Of a DNA stretch of 64,000 nucleotides, positions 29,332 through 38,950 are shown piece after piece; the stretch's first letter is position 1; each line of letters starts with the position of its first letter. Below the pieces are notes generated by a model. That model worked only from the letters and a program-made list of their open reading frames with translations, was not told the origin of the DNA and ran no database searches. Both the position numbers and the translations under genes were made by a program. Source of the stretch: an uncultured Bacteroides sp. GTDB taxonomy: Bacteria; Bacteroidota; Bacteroidia; Bacteroidales; Bacteroidaceae. The DNA lies in the NCBI GenBank assembly GCA_945607605.1, contig CALYZE010000002.1, forward strand, positions 1 through 64,000. The letters run 5' to 3'.

Positions 29332-29484
29332 GATAGGGCTACTTCCTCCCCTCTCTATAGATTACTGCCAGGTAAACTTTACCTTGATTAAGAAGAAAGG
29401 ACAAACGCTCTTCTATGATTGGGAACTACAGCAATATGGAAGTATACTGTTTACAAGCTTTTGCAGCATTTGTTTCAAGTAAGG

Positions 29485-29564
29485 GAACACTTCGTTTCAA
29501 CCTACAAAACAAACTGTTTCTGCCTATTGAAACGGTTTGTTTCGCAGATTAAAACGAAGTGTTT
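29485..29564. repeat. Nested inverted repeat between GH67 and susD
   Basis: Two concentric stems. The outer arms 29485-29497 and 29552-29564 match at 12 of 13 positions. The inner arms 29507-29520 and 29529-29542 match at 13 of 14 around an 8-base loop. All four arms share a GTTTCRTTTT-like, A/T-rich theme. The element sits in the 327-base gap between convergent genes, together with a terminator at 29577-29611; the rest of the gap shows nothing else. Confidence 0.8.
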
Positions 29565-29576
29565 TTCTGAAAGAAA

Positions 29577-29611
29577 AAGCCCAACTAACTTTCAACAAGA
29601 TAGTTGGGCTT
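29577..29611. terminator. Bidirectional intrinsic terminator between GH67 and susD
   Basis: An 11-bp perfect stem (29577-29587 with 29601-29611) surrounds a 13-base loop. It has a run of A's before it and TTCTTTATTCTTT after it, so it can serve both convergent units. Confidence 0.8.
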
Positions 29612-29658
29612 CTTTATTCTTTACTGAATCCTCCTAACGAAGCTATTCAGCTCAAACA

Positions 29659-31962
29659 TCAATAACCAAAATTTTGATAAGCCTTTTTAGCTGCAACATC
29701 AAGTGCATTTCCTTGTTCGTCTGTCAACAAATCTAGAAATGCTTGCGGCCAGGGAAAGAAGGTATGCTTTCTTTCAACCAACCCTTTACCCACACCGGTT
29801 GCCCCAACTCCACTTGCGCCTGCAATATCATCTTTGGCAAATGGGAACGCTTGGGTTCCAGTAGAAGTAGCAGGTGCTCCCAATTGATCATGAGCCACAA
29901 TACGTTCGTACAGAATACCCGCATTATGCATATCTTCACGAAGATTCATTTCAAAGATCAATTCACGGGAACGTTCATTATAGATAAATTGCACAAAATA
30001 ATTACTCACCCCGTTGGGATAATTTTCTTTGATGAACTTATCTGTACCCGGATTCCATTCCTCACCGGTAATTTTTATCTTTTCGTAACTATCATCTGCC
30101 ACTGTATAAGGAGCCTGTTTTTCACTCTCAGGGATACTCAGTTTACCAGTCAACACCGATGGCTCATACTTCACTAGAACTTCATTACGTGCTTCCCCTT
30201 TATGATAAGCTGCGCGTTTGCGTAATACATTCAAATCAGAAATAGCATTGGCCATATCTCCTTTACGACCATATGCTTCGGCACGTATCAAATAAGTTTC
30301 AGCTAAACGGAAAAGACAAATATCAATGGACTGACCACCATTGGCATTGGTACCTAAACCACGATTAATATCCAACCATTTGCGAGGTCCCATGTAATGA
30401 CCGGCATAAGTCAAACCATAATCCAAACCGAAGTTTTCACCTTTGTCTCCATCAACACGATAATAGAGTTTACGTGTTCCTTTATCTTTTATAATCGGAT
30501 TTTTCAATCCTGCTTCTACCTCAGTAGAATAACTTCCAGGCTTGCCATAGCCACCTGAGGGCGCACCTACCGTCCAACGAACATTCATAACAAAGGGTTG
30601 GCTAGCTACCCAGAGAGAATCATAAGGCTCTTCTTTTGAATTTTCAATGTAAACAATAGCCCTTTGTCCAAGTGCTTGCATCAAATGATCTTTAGCTTTT
30701 ACAGTAGCTTCGTTTTCATTTTTAATGTAATTATTATAAACGTAAGCTGTAGCTTCAGTCCAGTCTTTATATCCACCATTCCCCATCTGAGTAGTCGTAT
30801 AATCAGTTAAGAATGTCTTGTAATAGCGCGAATCATTGGCCCGATCCGTGTACATATCATATCCCCAATCTGATGCTCCTGCTGTTGCAAAAGGACGGCC
30901 ATATTCCATGGTACGACCCACAGAAGCTCTGAAATTGGTATGGTTACTATTATATAAATGAACAAATGAAGTATTGCTACCATACCGTCCGTTGTAAGTT
31001 TGAGTTGACTCATACTGAGCAGTCAATAATAATTCGGAAATCTTATCGCGCGCAAATGGGTCGGAACCCTTAATATTAGTCCATAAACTTCCAAAATCCG
31101 GTGCTAATCCCCCATAAGGAGTCTCATTTTTCTTTTGATCTATTGCTACAGAAGCATATTTTATGGCATTATCCAAGTCGTTTGCATCTGTGCCCTTATA
31201 AAGAGCCTTCAACGTGGGTTCTGAGCTATCTTTAAACTCAACACCTTGGGCACGTACTAAGTACAGCTTAGCCAAGAATGTAGCGGCTGCCGGTTTAGTG
31301 ATACGTCCTAAATCACCGGTCGTTGCAGGTAGTACCTCAACAGCTTGCACCATATCAGCGATTAACAGGTTGTACAGTTCCTCTAAAGATGCTTTTTCAT
31401 AGTAGAAATTTTTAGGCATACCACTAACACTCTGTGTCATGATGGGTACTGCCCCAAAAACATTCGACAACATAAAGTAAGCATAAGTACGCAAGAAGAG
31501 AATTTCACCACGACGACCTGCCAGATTCTCTTTGTCTGTTCCACTCAAGTTTTCGTAATTCTCCAGAAAGATATTACACCGGTTGATAACAGGATAGCAA
31601 CCTTCAGAAGTATTGTTAGAAACCGCCCCTATCAGAGACATCAACTGTGCATTCATCTTCGTACCACCTCCTGATTCTGCATTCCAAGCGTCAGGAGCAT
31701 ACGAGCCATTAGATATACGAGAAGCATCCGACCATGCAAACACTTCCACATCCGAGTTTATGCCAAACACATAGTTGCCCTGATTATAATCAGGTTTGTA
31801 TCGCAAAATCTGATAAGTGCCTTTTGCCAAAGCCTCTAAGCCATCAGGAGTTTTATAGTAATCCTGAGTCAAGGTCGTCACTTGTTTTTCTTCCAGAAAA
31901 TCCTCACAACCAGTCATGGTTAGCAGACCGGCACACGCTAAAAGAGCTATATATTTTTTCAT
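29659..31962 (-). CDS. SusD/RagB-family nutrient-binding outer-membrane lipoprotein
   Basis: 767-residue lipoprotein; the signal ends at MTGC (Cys near residue 19) followed by EDFLEEKQ, the usual SusD mature start. TPR-like helices (e.g. YPVINRCNIFLENYENL and ILFLRTYAYFMLSNVFGAVPI) and the C-terminal RSRELIFEMNLRED block define the family. It would cap the SusC barrel and capture oligosaccharide at the cell surface. At 767 residues it is about 200 longer than typical SusD (about 550), with added sequence in the middle and C-terminal parts. It lies 20 bases after susC. The sugar bound cannot be read from sequence; the xylan link rests on neighbours. Confidence 0.93.
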   Translation of the reverse strand: MKKYIALLACAGLLTMTGCEDFLEEKQVTTLTQDYYKTPDGLEALAKGTYQILRYKPDYNQGNYVFGINSDVEVFAWSDASRISNGSYAPDAWNAESGGGTKMNAQLMSLIGAVSNNTSEGCYPVINRCNIFLENYENLSGTDKENLAGRRGEILFLRTYAYFMLSNVFGAVPIMTQSVSGMPKNFYYEKASLEELYNLLIADMVQAVEVLPATTGDLGRITKPAAATFLAKLYLVRAQGVEFKDSSEPTLKALYKGTDANDLDNAIKYASVAIDQKKNETPYGGLAPDFGSLWTNIKGSDPFARDKISELLLTAQYESTQTYNGRYGSNTSFVHLYNSNHTNFRASVGRTMEYGRPFATAGASDWGYDMYTDRANDSRYYKTFLTDYTTTQMGNGGYKDWTEATAYVYNNYIKNENEATVKAKDHLMQALGQRAIVYIENSKEEPYDSLWVASQPFVMNVRWTVGAPSGGYGKPGSYSTEVEAGLKNPIIKDKGTRKLYYRVDGDKGENFGLDYGLTYAGHYMGPRKWLDINRGLGTNANGGQSIDICLFRLAETYLIRAEAYGRKGDMANAISDLNVLRKRAAYHKGEARNEVLVKYEPSVLTGKLSIPESEKQAPYTVADDSYEKIKITGEEWNPGTDKFIKENYPNGVSNYFVQFIYNERSRELIFEMNLREDMHNAGILYERIVAHDQLGAPATSTGTQAFPFAKDDIAGASGVGATGVGKGLVERKHTFFPWPQAFLDLLTDEQGNALDVAAKKAYQNFGY

Positions 31963-31982
31963 ATTATTCTATTATTTATAGA

Positions 31983-34900
31983 TTAAAATCCTACACGCAG
32001 ACCAAATACAAAGCTTGTTGTCATCATTGTATTATTGTTCGTAGCACCTTGTAAATCTCCAACTGAGTTAAACGAGTTCATGTTGTTCGTGTCCTCAGGA
32101 TTTATACCTGCTTTTACTACTTCACCACCAAACAAGAATGGATTGATAACCTGTGCAGATAAACTCAACGTGCGTATACCCAATTTAGACAGTAGTTTGT
32201 CATCAAATGTATATCCTACTGAAATATTACGTACAGACACAAATGAACCATTATGTATATTAGCCGAGCGATTGACATTAGCATCAGAAATGTTAGAAGC
32301 TGATGTCAATTTAGGGTATTTAGCATTCGGATTTGCTTCACTCCAAAAATCATTGAGGCTAGCCTTACGACCATACACTACGTAATCACCAGATGCATTC
32401 GGGTTAAGACTAGAGTAGTATTTCTGTCCCAATCTACCATACAAGAAGAAACTCAGTTCCCAGTTTTTATAATTAAAGGTATTGGTTAAGCCTATCACAA
32501 CCTTTGGACTACGGTTACCAATAATCTGCTTATCATCATCTTCAAGCTTATAATTCTTATTTACTTCTTTCGGTTTGTATTGTCCCGGCTCAAAGTTATA
32601 ACCATTTTCTTTCCATTTAGCAATCTCAGTTAAGTCTTCGGGTGTATTCTGCCATAAACCGTCGACCACATAATAACGGTATACACTTAAGGGATGACCG
32701 ATAAACCATCCGGAACTCGGCATATCCTCTTTCCCATTAACCAAAGACACTATCTCTTCTTTATTGTGAGAAACATTCAAGTCAGTTCTCCAAGTAAAAC
32801 TACGTGTATCAATGTTCACCGAAGAAAGAGAGAGTTCAACACCCGTATTCTTCATTTCTCCAATATTGTCAAGCACATTAGAGAAACCTGTAATACCAGG
32901 AATAGAGCGATCCATCAACATATCATACGTATTTGATTGATACCATTCAAGAGTACCGGTCAAACGTCTATTGAGTACAGCAAAGTCAATACCCACATTA
33001 AATTGACGTGTCTTTTCCCAGCCAAGTTCAGGATTAGCCATGTCTTTAGGAATCATACCAATGGCAGGAGTAGTACCCCACACATAATTATATTGGTTAA
33101 GTGGACCAGAAGTAGTGTATGCGCTAACGGCAGAGTTGCCAGTAACACCAAAGCCCAAACGTAGTTTCAACTCATCAACCCATTTAATTGATTTCATAAA
33201 CTCTTCTTCCTGCATCTTCCATGCTACAGCTGCTGAAGGAAAATAATCCCACTTATTACCGGGAGCCAACACTGAAGCGCCATCATAACGCAAAGAAGCA
33301 CTCAATAAATAGCGGTTCATCAAGGTGTAGTTCACACGTCCCATATAAGACATCAACATGGTTTCAGAGAAACCTGAGCCATAACCGGACGGCTTGCCAT
33401 TCAAGTTTGAAGCTAAATTCCACCATTTTGCAGAGTCATAAAGGATCTTATCGGCAGATGCTGTGAGATTTTCATACATACTCTTCTGGGCTGACTGTAC
33501 AAAAGTGGCTCCGAAAGAGTGAATTCCTACCTCCTTGTTGAAATAAAGTATGTTTTCCATCAACCAGTTTTTGCGATCTTGCGACTCATTGGAAGCGCTT
33601 GAATAAGCCGGATTACCTTTACGATTGATAGTAGACTGGGAACCAACCCAAGATCCTACTTTCACATTATTATAGTTCGTACCTAAATTCAAACGATAAC
33701 GCAACCATGGAGTAAAAGTAATTTCTGCAAAAGCATTGGCCTGCAAATTGACACGGCGTGTATTATCAGCTGTATTATCAACGTCAATAAAAGGATTCCA
33801 AACAGGAGCCGAAGCATTCCCACCCGGATAATCTACTAACTTACCCTCTTCATCATAAGGTTTTGCGATTAGATATTGAGACAAAGCACGTCCATACAAG
33901 TCTCTTGCACCCGTAGCTGACCCACTATAACGCATTGTACCATATTCTTGCTCACTATAAGACGCACTAATGGACGTTCCAAAATTCAGCCAATCGGTAA
34001 CCTTAATTTCACCATTGATGCGTGCAGTGTACCGATGATATCCTTGATTAAGTTGAATACCTTTGGCATTGTAATACCCCAATGAAGTAAATAACTTACT
34101 CTTTTCATTGCCTGCCGAGATAGATAACTGGTGATTCTGCGTGATACCCGTACGAGTCAGCATACCAATCCAATCAGTAGTCGGAATTCTGGAAGAGTCA
34201 TACGTTCCGCCTTCATAAGCTTTATTGATGGCAGCTATACTTGCAGCATCACTATGTCCAAATTTAGCTAAGTCAGCTTCAAGGTTAGGCTCTGTCAATG
34301 CAGTTGTTCCCAGTTTATAAGTACCACCATTGATTTCTGCCTGACGAATCCGATCTAACATCTCACCGGCAGAAGCCCAATCTGTTATAGAATTCGCCAC
34401 ATCAGCAGAAAGTGTCATATTATAGTCCACCTGAACTTTACCGGTTTTACCGCTCTTGGTAGTAATCAGTACAACCCCATTAGCCCCACGTGAACCATAT
34501 ATAGCAGTTGAAGAAGCATCCTTCAAGATTTCCATCGATTCAATATCATTGGGATTGATATCATTAATTTCTCCCATCAAAATAACACCATCTACTACAT
34601 AAAGTGGAGAATTGGATGCCTTGATAGAACGTGTACCACGAATAACAACTGCAGATGTTTCACCAGGACGGACGTTCGTTTGTATATCCACACCTGCTGC
34701 TTTACCTTGCATCGCCGATATTGCATTTTGTACAGGACGTTCTTTTAATGTCTTTTCATTTACTGATGTAATGGCACCTGTCACATCACTTTTTTTCTGA
34801 ACACCGTAACCGACTACCACGATTTCATCCAACATCTCCGTGTCATCCATCAGTTTTACATTGAAGTTGGTTTTACCTGCTATAGAAATATCCTGTGTCT

Positions 34901-35174
34901 TGTAACCAACAAAACTAATTTGGATTGTTCCATTTGCCGGCACATCTTGAAGTGTAAATTTACCATCCATATCAGTAATTACACCTATTGTAGTACCTTT
35001 TACTAACACACTTGCACCAATTACCGGTTCATCAGTGTTATCGATAACGGTACCACTCACTGTTTTATTCTGTGCAGAAGCTCCTACGGCCAAGACAGAA
35101 AACAGAACTGTGAAGAACAGTCGTTGGAAGAATCTCATACGACCCAACAGACCTGATTTTTTGCTGTTTCTCAT
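31983..35174 (-). CDS. SusC/RagA-family TonB-dependent outer-membrane transporter
   Basis: 1063-residue outer-membrane beta-barrel importing oligosaccharides with TonB energy. A signal peptide (about residues 15-35, ending GASAQ) precedes a carboxypeptidase-regulatory-like domain (about 38-115, GTVIDNTDEPVIGASVLVKG). The SusC linker DEIVVVGYGVQKKSDVTGAI leads into the plug (about 120-235, with SPLYVVDGVI and STAIYGSRGANGVVLITTK), then a barrel ending in a terminal aromatic (RVGF). It forms a unit with susD downstream and is divergent from GH105. No anti-sigma or STN domain is present at the N-terminus, consistent with control by the hybrid sensor instead. Confidence 0.96.
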   Translation of the reverse strand: MRNSKKSGLLGRMRFFQRLFFTVLFSVLAVGASAQNKTVSGTVIDNTDEPVIGASVLVKGTTIGVITDMDGKFTLQDVPANGTIQISFVGYKTQDISIAGKTNFNVKLMDDTEMLDEIVVVGYGVQKKSDVTGAITSVNEKTLKERPVQNAISAMQGKAAGVDIQTNVRPGETSAVVIRGTRSIKASNSPLYVVDGVILMGEINDINPNDIESMEILKDASSTAIYGSRGANGVVLITTKSGKTGKVQVDYNMTLSADVANSITDWASAGEMLDRIRQAEINGGTYKLGTTALTEPNLEADLAKFGHSDAASIAAINKAYEGGTYDSSRIPTTDWIGMLTRTGITQNHQLSISAGNEKSKLFTSLGYYNAKGIQLNQGYHRYTARINGEIKVTDWLNFGTSISASYSEQEYGTMRYSGSATGARDLYGRALSQYLIAKPYDEEGKLVDYPGGNASAPVWNPFIDVDNTADNTRRVNLQANAFAEITFTPWLRYRLNLGTNYNNVKVGSWVGSQSTINRKGNPAYSSASNESQDRKNWLMENILYFNKEVGIHSFGATFVQSAQKSMYENLTASADKILYDSAKWWNLASNLNGKPSGYGSGFSETMLMSYMGRVNYTLMNRYLLSASLRYDGASVLAPGNKWDYFPSAAVAWKMQEEEFMKSIKWVDELKLRLGFGVTGNSAVSAYTTSGPLNQYNYVWGTTPAIGMIPKDMANPELGWEKTRQFNVGIDFAVLNRRLTGTLEWYQSNTYDMLMDRSIPGITGFSNVLDNIGEMKNTGVELSLSSVNIDTRSFTWRTDLNVSHNKEEIVSLVNGKEDMPSSGWFIGHPLSVYRYYVVDGLWQNTPEDLTEIAKWKENGYNFEPGQYKPKEVNKNYKLEDDDKQIIGNRSPKVVIGLTNTFNYKNWELSFFLYGRLGQKYYSSLNPNASGDYVVYGRKASLNDFWSEANPNAKYPKLTSASNISDANVNRSANIHNGSFVSVRNISVGYTFDDKLLSKLGIRTLSLSAQVINPFLFGGEVVKAGINPEDTNNMNSFNSVGDLQGATNNNTMMTTSFVFGLRVGF

Positions 35175-35240
35175 ACTTTAAACATTAAGTTAAACAAAAA
35201 GAATGTAATTTTCTCGAAATAATATTGCGATTTTAGACTG

Positions 35241-35248
35241 CAAAAGTA
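35241..35248 (-). promoter_or_regulatory. -7 promoter element for susC/susD
   Basis: The minus strand reads TACTTTTG followed by GCA, a good TAnnTTTG match, about 67 bases before the susC ATG. A convincing -33 TTTG is absent, as expected for an activator-dependent promoter. None of the TGTTAC motifs found near the HTCS occur here. Confidence 0.6.
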
Positions 35249-35361
35249 GGAAGATTATAAATACCGTAAATGGATTATTGTACACAAAGATAGAAAATAA
35301 TACTCCAACCACCGGGCTAAACACCCTATGCACAGCATTCGCCATATATGTATTATTTTCC

Positions 35362-35393
35362 ATTGCAACATTCCGCTTCCTCGGTTAGATTTG
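35362..35393 (+). promoter_or_regulatory. Promoter for the GH105 gene
   Basis: ATTG at 35362-35365 (one mismatch to TTTG), a 20-base spacer, then TAGATTTG at 35386-35393. It lies 24 bases before ATG 35418 and inside the longer open frame, which supports the downstream start. Confidence 0.55.
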
Positions 35394-35417
35394 CAAACGA
35401 AACATCACAATACTTTT

Positions 35418-36545
35418 ATGATAAAGAAACTATTTTTTTTAAGCCTCATTACTCTTGGGTGCATCGGAGTAGCTAAAGCACAACTGCTACCCGACAGGAC
35501 AGAAACTCTGAATAATCTTATTAAAGTAAATGACTACTTCATGAAGAAGTACGCAGATTATACTGCCCCTTCTTACCGCGGCAAACTTCGTCCAAGTCAC
35601 ATTTGGACTCGTGGTGTTTATTATGAAGGATTGATGGCACTACATACCATATTTCCCCGAGATGATTATTATGAGTATGCCTATAACTGGGGAGAGTTCC
35701 ATAAATGGCAATTATGTTACGGTACCACCAGTCGTCATGCCGACAGCCAATGTAGTGGACAAACTTATGTTGACTTATACAACATCTGTAAAGAGCCTCA
35801 AATACTGAAGAATGTCAAAGCCAACATAGATATGGTTATCAATACTCCCCAAGTAAATGACTGGACATGGATTGATGCCATTCAAATGGCCATGCCTATC
35901 TATGCCAAACTGGGTAAGATGACCGGTGACCAAAGATACTTCGACAAGATGTGGGATATGTACTGCTGGTCTCGCAATATTTGTGGTGGCAAAGGGTTAT
36001 ACAACGCCAAAGATGGTCTTTGGTGGAGGGATGCTGACTTTGTACCTCCTTACAAAGAACCCAATGGAGAGGATTGTTACTGGAGCCGTGGAAATGGTTG
36101 GGTCTATGCTGCTTTAATTCGTGTACTCGAAGAAATACCTGCTACGGAAAAGCATAGGACTGATTATATAAATGACTTCCTCAGTATGAGCAAAGCCTTG
36201 AAGAAATGCCAACGCAAGGATGGTTTCTGGAATGTAAGTCTGCATGATGAGAACAACTTCGGTGGTAAAGAAAGCAGCGGCACAGCCTTATTTATCTACG
36301 GCATGGCATGGGGAGTACGCAACGGATTATTGGACAGAAACGAATATCTACCTATAATTCTGAAATCATGGAATGCAATGGTGAAAGATGCTGTACATCC
36401 CGATGGTTGTTTAGGTTTTGTACAAGGCACCGGCAAAGAGCCCAAAGATGGGCAACCGGTAGGTTACGACAATCTTCCCGACTTTGAAGACTACGGTATC
36501 GGTTGCTTTTTACTTGCCGGATCGGAAGTTTACAAATTAAATTAA
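35418..36545 (+). CDS. GH105 unsaturated glucuronyl/rhamnogalacturonyl hydrolase-like protein
   Basis: 375-residue exported (alpha/alpha)6-barrel protein (signal peptide about residues 1-20, ending VAKAQ). Family features include HIWTRGVYYEGLMAL, the WTWIDAIQMAMP segment whose Asp aligns with the usual catalytic Asp, and WSRGNGWVYAAL near the C-terminal third. GH105 enzymes hydrolyse unsaturated uronic acid from oligosaccharides made by lyases, yet no lyase is seen here. Its role beside a xylan locus is therefore unclear; a saturated glucuronoside or pectin side-chain substrate is possible. It is divergent from susC and ends at a strong terminator. Confidence 0.85.
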   Translation: MIKKLFFLSLITLGCIGVAKAQLLPDRTETLNNLIKVNDYFMKKYADYTAPSYRGKLRPSHIWTRGVYYEGLMALHTIFPRDDYYEYAYNWGEFHKWQLCYGTTSRHADSQCSGQTYVDLYNICKEPQILKNVKANIDMVINTPQVNDWTWIDAIQMAMPIYAKLGKMTGDQRYFDKMWDMYCWSRNICGGKGLYNAKDGLWWRDADFVPPYKEPNGEDCYWSRGNGWVYAALIRVLEEIPATEKHRTDYINDFLSMSKALKKCQRKDGFWNVSLHDENNFGGKESSGTALFIYGMAWGVRNGLLDRNEYLPIILKSWNAMVKDAVHPDGCLGFVQGTGKEPKDGQPVGYDNLPDFEDYGIGCFLLAGSEVYKLN

Positions 36546-36547
36546 GA

Positions 36548-36590
36548 GTTATGGGCGATAACAAAGAAGGTTATCGCCCATAACTTTTTA
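36548..36590 (+). terminator. Intrinsic terminator after GH105
   Basis: A 15-bp perfect stem (36548-36562 with 36570-36584) with a 7-base loop is followed by TTTTT. It begins 3 bases past the GH105 stop. Confidence 0.9.
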
Positions 36591-36718
36591 GTGGCATAAG
36601 GTAAACGCACATAACCGAAACGCATATTCCACTTTTATCTTCTCCGATCAGCCTGTAAACAAATTCATCAATACAGTAGCTACCCCCTCCTCCATTTTTT
36701 TAAAACAGTTCTAGTCTA

Positions 36719-38593
36719 CTAAAACGGAAACAATAACGGTAATACAGCTACCATCACCACACCCATAATGATCTGCAACGGAAGTCCCACCTTTATATAA
36801 TCCATAAAAGTATATTGACCAGCCGGCATCACCAACGCATTAGGCGGCGTAGAGAACGGTGAAGCAAAGCACATACTTGCTGCAACCGTCACAGCAAATA
36901 AGAACGGAATCGGACTTACACCTATTTGTACTGCGCTTTGGAGAGCGATAGGAGCCATCAATACGGCTGTTACCGTGTTACTGATAAACATCGTCATCAA
37001 AGAAGTAGTAAAATAAATGCCTGCCATCAACACTACCGGACCATAACTCCCTAATCCGTTTACCAGACTATTGGAAATATACTCCGAAGCACCGGTCTTT
37101 TCAAGTGCCAATGACATTGGAAGCATACCTGCAAAAAGAACAATCGTTTCCCAATTTATTGTTTTATAAGCCGCTTCCACATTTCGAAAACAACCAGTCA
37201 GCACCATCAACAAACCAGCGATCATTACTGCCGTCACCGGAGCAACAGGGATAAAATCAAATACCATCATCGCCACCATCAGTATCATGATAGCTGCAGC
37301 CACAGGAGCTTTATAATCTAAGGTGACCTTGGCAGCTTCTGCCAAAGGCTGTCCCAAAACAACCCAGTCCGCATCTTCTTTGCTCAGGCGTGCAATATCT
37401 TGCCATGTGCCTTGCACCAATAAAACATCGCCACTATGCATCGATTCATTTCCCAAGTCTTGTAAGATATATTCTTTTTTACGGCGAATACCTAATACAT
37501 TTACATTGAATTTATCACGAAATCCAACTTCCTTCACCGTCTGATTAATTATTTTTGATGAAGGCATCAACACAATCTCAGCAATACCAATGTCGTAAAA
37601 ATCAAGAGATTTGTTGGATTCTTCAGTCTCTTCCGTAGTATGTCCGCCTATCATTTCTAACAAATAGTCTTCCGCAAAGCGGTTCACATCCACTACATCT
37701 CCTCTAATATATAGTACGTCACCAATCCATATCGTCGTATCGGGTGATGCTAATTTCTGAGTAATCGTTTTCAAAAAACGATGTTGTGAAGCATCGCTAC
37801 GACGTACCTCCAAAATATTCAGTCTATATTTACGGCGTATATCTAATTCTATAACAGTCTTGCCTATCAATCGAGAATTCTGAATGGCACGTAAACGGAA
37901 TAAGTTACTTGACAATCCATATTCTTTAGCCAACTGATTCAGCGATTTTCCAGCCAAAGTTCCTTCATCTTTCTTTCCTTTCTTAGAAAGAAACCACTTC
38001 GTCAAAGGCAATAATACTAGTGTACCTACTATCACACAAACAATACCAACAGGTAGAAAAGAAAAGAAAGACAACGGTTCATAACCGGCTCCAGTCAGTG
38101 TGTTTTGTATAACAAGATTGGGCGGTGTACCGATAAGCGTCATCATACCTCCCATGCTGCTGGCAAAAGCCAAGGGCATTAATAAACGGCTTGGATTTAT
38201 TCCGGCACTCATTGCCAAACTCACAATAATGGGAAGCATCAACGCTACAGTTCCTGTATTGCTAACAAATGCTCCAATAACCGATGTTACCAACATAACT
38301 AGCAAAAACAGCTTTAACTCACTTTTACCCGCTAACTTGAGAATGCGCGAACTTATCATCTTTGCCAATCCCGTTTGAAAGATGGCACCGCCAACCACAA
38401 ACAGCCCCACCATCATAATAACTACAGAATTAGAAAAGCCAGATAATGCCTCCTCCGGAGTAAGTATTTGGAAAACAAGTAAACCGATCAACGCACATAG
38501 CGCTATGATGTCCGAACGAACTTTACCTGAAACAAAAAAGATTGCGGAAAGAATAAGAATAATTAGTGTAATTAGCATAGATATAACGTACAT
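36719..38593 (-). CDS. SLC13/DASS-type anion permease with two TrkA-C domains
   Basis: 624-residue inner-membrane transporter. An N-terminal set of helices includes SNTGTVALMLPIIVSLA and IGTPPNLVIQ, matching the SNT and ligand-binding signatures of the divalent anion/Na+ symporters. Two cytoplasmic RCK-C/TrkA-C domains (about residues 215-300 and 315-395) interrupt the membrane domain. A second helical half repeats an SNTVTAVLMAPIAL motif. Members of this architecture carry dicarboxylates or sulfate; the substrate cannot be chosen here. The gene stands alone on the minus strand with its own promoter and is not clearly tied to the sugar locus. Confidence 0.88.
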   Translation of the reverse strand: MYVISMLITLIILILSAIFFVSGKVRSDIIALCALIGLLVFQILTPEEALSGFSNSVVIMMVGLFVVGGAIFQTGLAKMISSRILKLAGKSELKLFLLVMLVTSVIGAFVSNTGTVALMLPIIVSLAMSAGINPSRLLMPLAFASSMGGMMTLIGTPPNLVIQNTLTGAGYEPLSFFSFLPVGIVCVIVGTLVLLPLTKWFLSKKGKKDEGTLAGKSLNQLAKEYGLSSNLFRLRAIQNSRLIGKTVIELDIRRKYRLNILEVRRSDASQHRFLKTITQKLASPDTTIWIGDVLYIRGDVVDVNRFAEDYLLEMIGGHTTEETEESNKSLDFYDIGIAEIVLMPSSKIINQTVKEVGFRDKFNVNVLGIRRKKEYILQDLGNESMHSGDVLLVQGTWQDIARLSKEDADWVVLGQPLAEAAKVTLDYKAPVAAAIMILMVAMMVFDFIPVAPVTAVMIAGLLMVLTGCFRNVEAAYKTINWETIVLFAGMLPMSLALEKTGASEYISNSLVNGLGSYGPVVLMAGIYFTTSLMTMFISNTVTAVLMAPIALQSAVQIGVSPIPFLFAVTVAASMCFASPFSTPPNALVMPAGQYTFMDYIKVGLPLQIIMGVVMVAVLPLLFPF

Positions 38594-38643
38594 TTATATT
38601 CTGAAAAAGAACATCTTAACATAAATAGTTTTGAAAAATCGTA

Positions 38644-38651
38644 CAAAGATA
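38644..38651 (-). promoter_or_regulatory. -7 promoter element for the SLC13 gene
   Basis: The minus strand reads TATCTTTG, about 50 bases before the ATG at 38593. It lies downstream of small RNA copy B and its terminator, so the two units are separate. Confidence 0.6.
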
Positions 38652-38701
38652 CTGATTCCTGTCTAAATATAAGAAACTTTGAGAAGTTAAGATCATAAAA
38701 T

Positions 38702-38765
38702 AAAAAAAGGAGTACCGCTGTACTCCAACCTTTGTTAACCTTAAATCTAATACTATGAAAAACAC
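38702..38765 (-). ncRNA. Candidate small RNA, copy B of a paralogous pair
   Basis: A unit of about 64 nt read on the minus strand between the SLC13 gene and miaA. The core at 38730-38765 equals copy A (7470-7505) at 35 of 36 positions. It is followed by a perfect 7-bp hairpin (38709-38715 with 38720-38726, a different sequence from copy A) and a run of seven U (A's at 38702-38708 on the plus strand). A promoter lies directly upstream. The terminator hairpins differ in sequence but keep the same position, which is evidence for an RNA whose core matters. There is no start codon in the core, so it is not a leader peptide. Confidence 0.8.
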
Positions 38766-38769
38766 ATTG

Positions 38770-38800
38770 CAAAGATAGAGGTTTTTGGAGAACTCACAAA
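38770..38800 (-). promoter_or_regulatory. Complete Bacteroides promoter of small RNA copy B
   Basis: On the minus strand, TTTG (38800-38797), a 19-base spacer, and TATCTTTG (38777-38770) match the TTTG-N19/20-TAnnTTTG consensus exactly. The conserved core starts 5 bases beyond. Confidence 0.8.
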
Positions 38801-38927
38801 CTATCCAAGAATAAACGCATGTTTCATAACATGATTTAAGAAATTAACACTCCTTTTTCACGTCCTTTTTCACTTCTTGAAAAAAGAATGAATTCTCTAT
38901 TTCAGTTCTTATATCAAGATTTTACAC

Positions 38928-38935
38928 TATCTTTG
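38928..38935 (+). promoter_or_regulatory. -7 promoter element for miaA
   Basis: TATCTTTG, 15 bases before ATG 38951. The distance leaves a very short leader for that start and a comfortable one for ATG 38966. Confidence 0.6.
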
Positions 38936-38950
38936 TAGTCAGATTAACAA

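Noticed and set aside
35328..35417. Upstream extension of GH105
   Set aside because: The promoter lies inside it and the signal peptide starts at ATG 35418.
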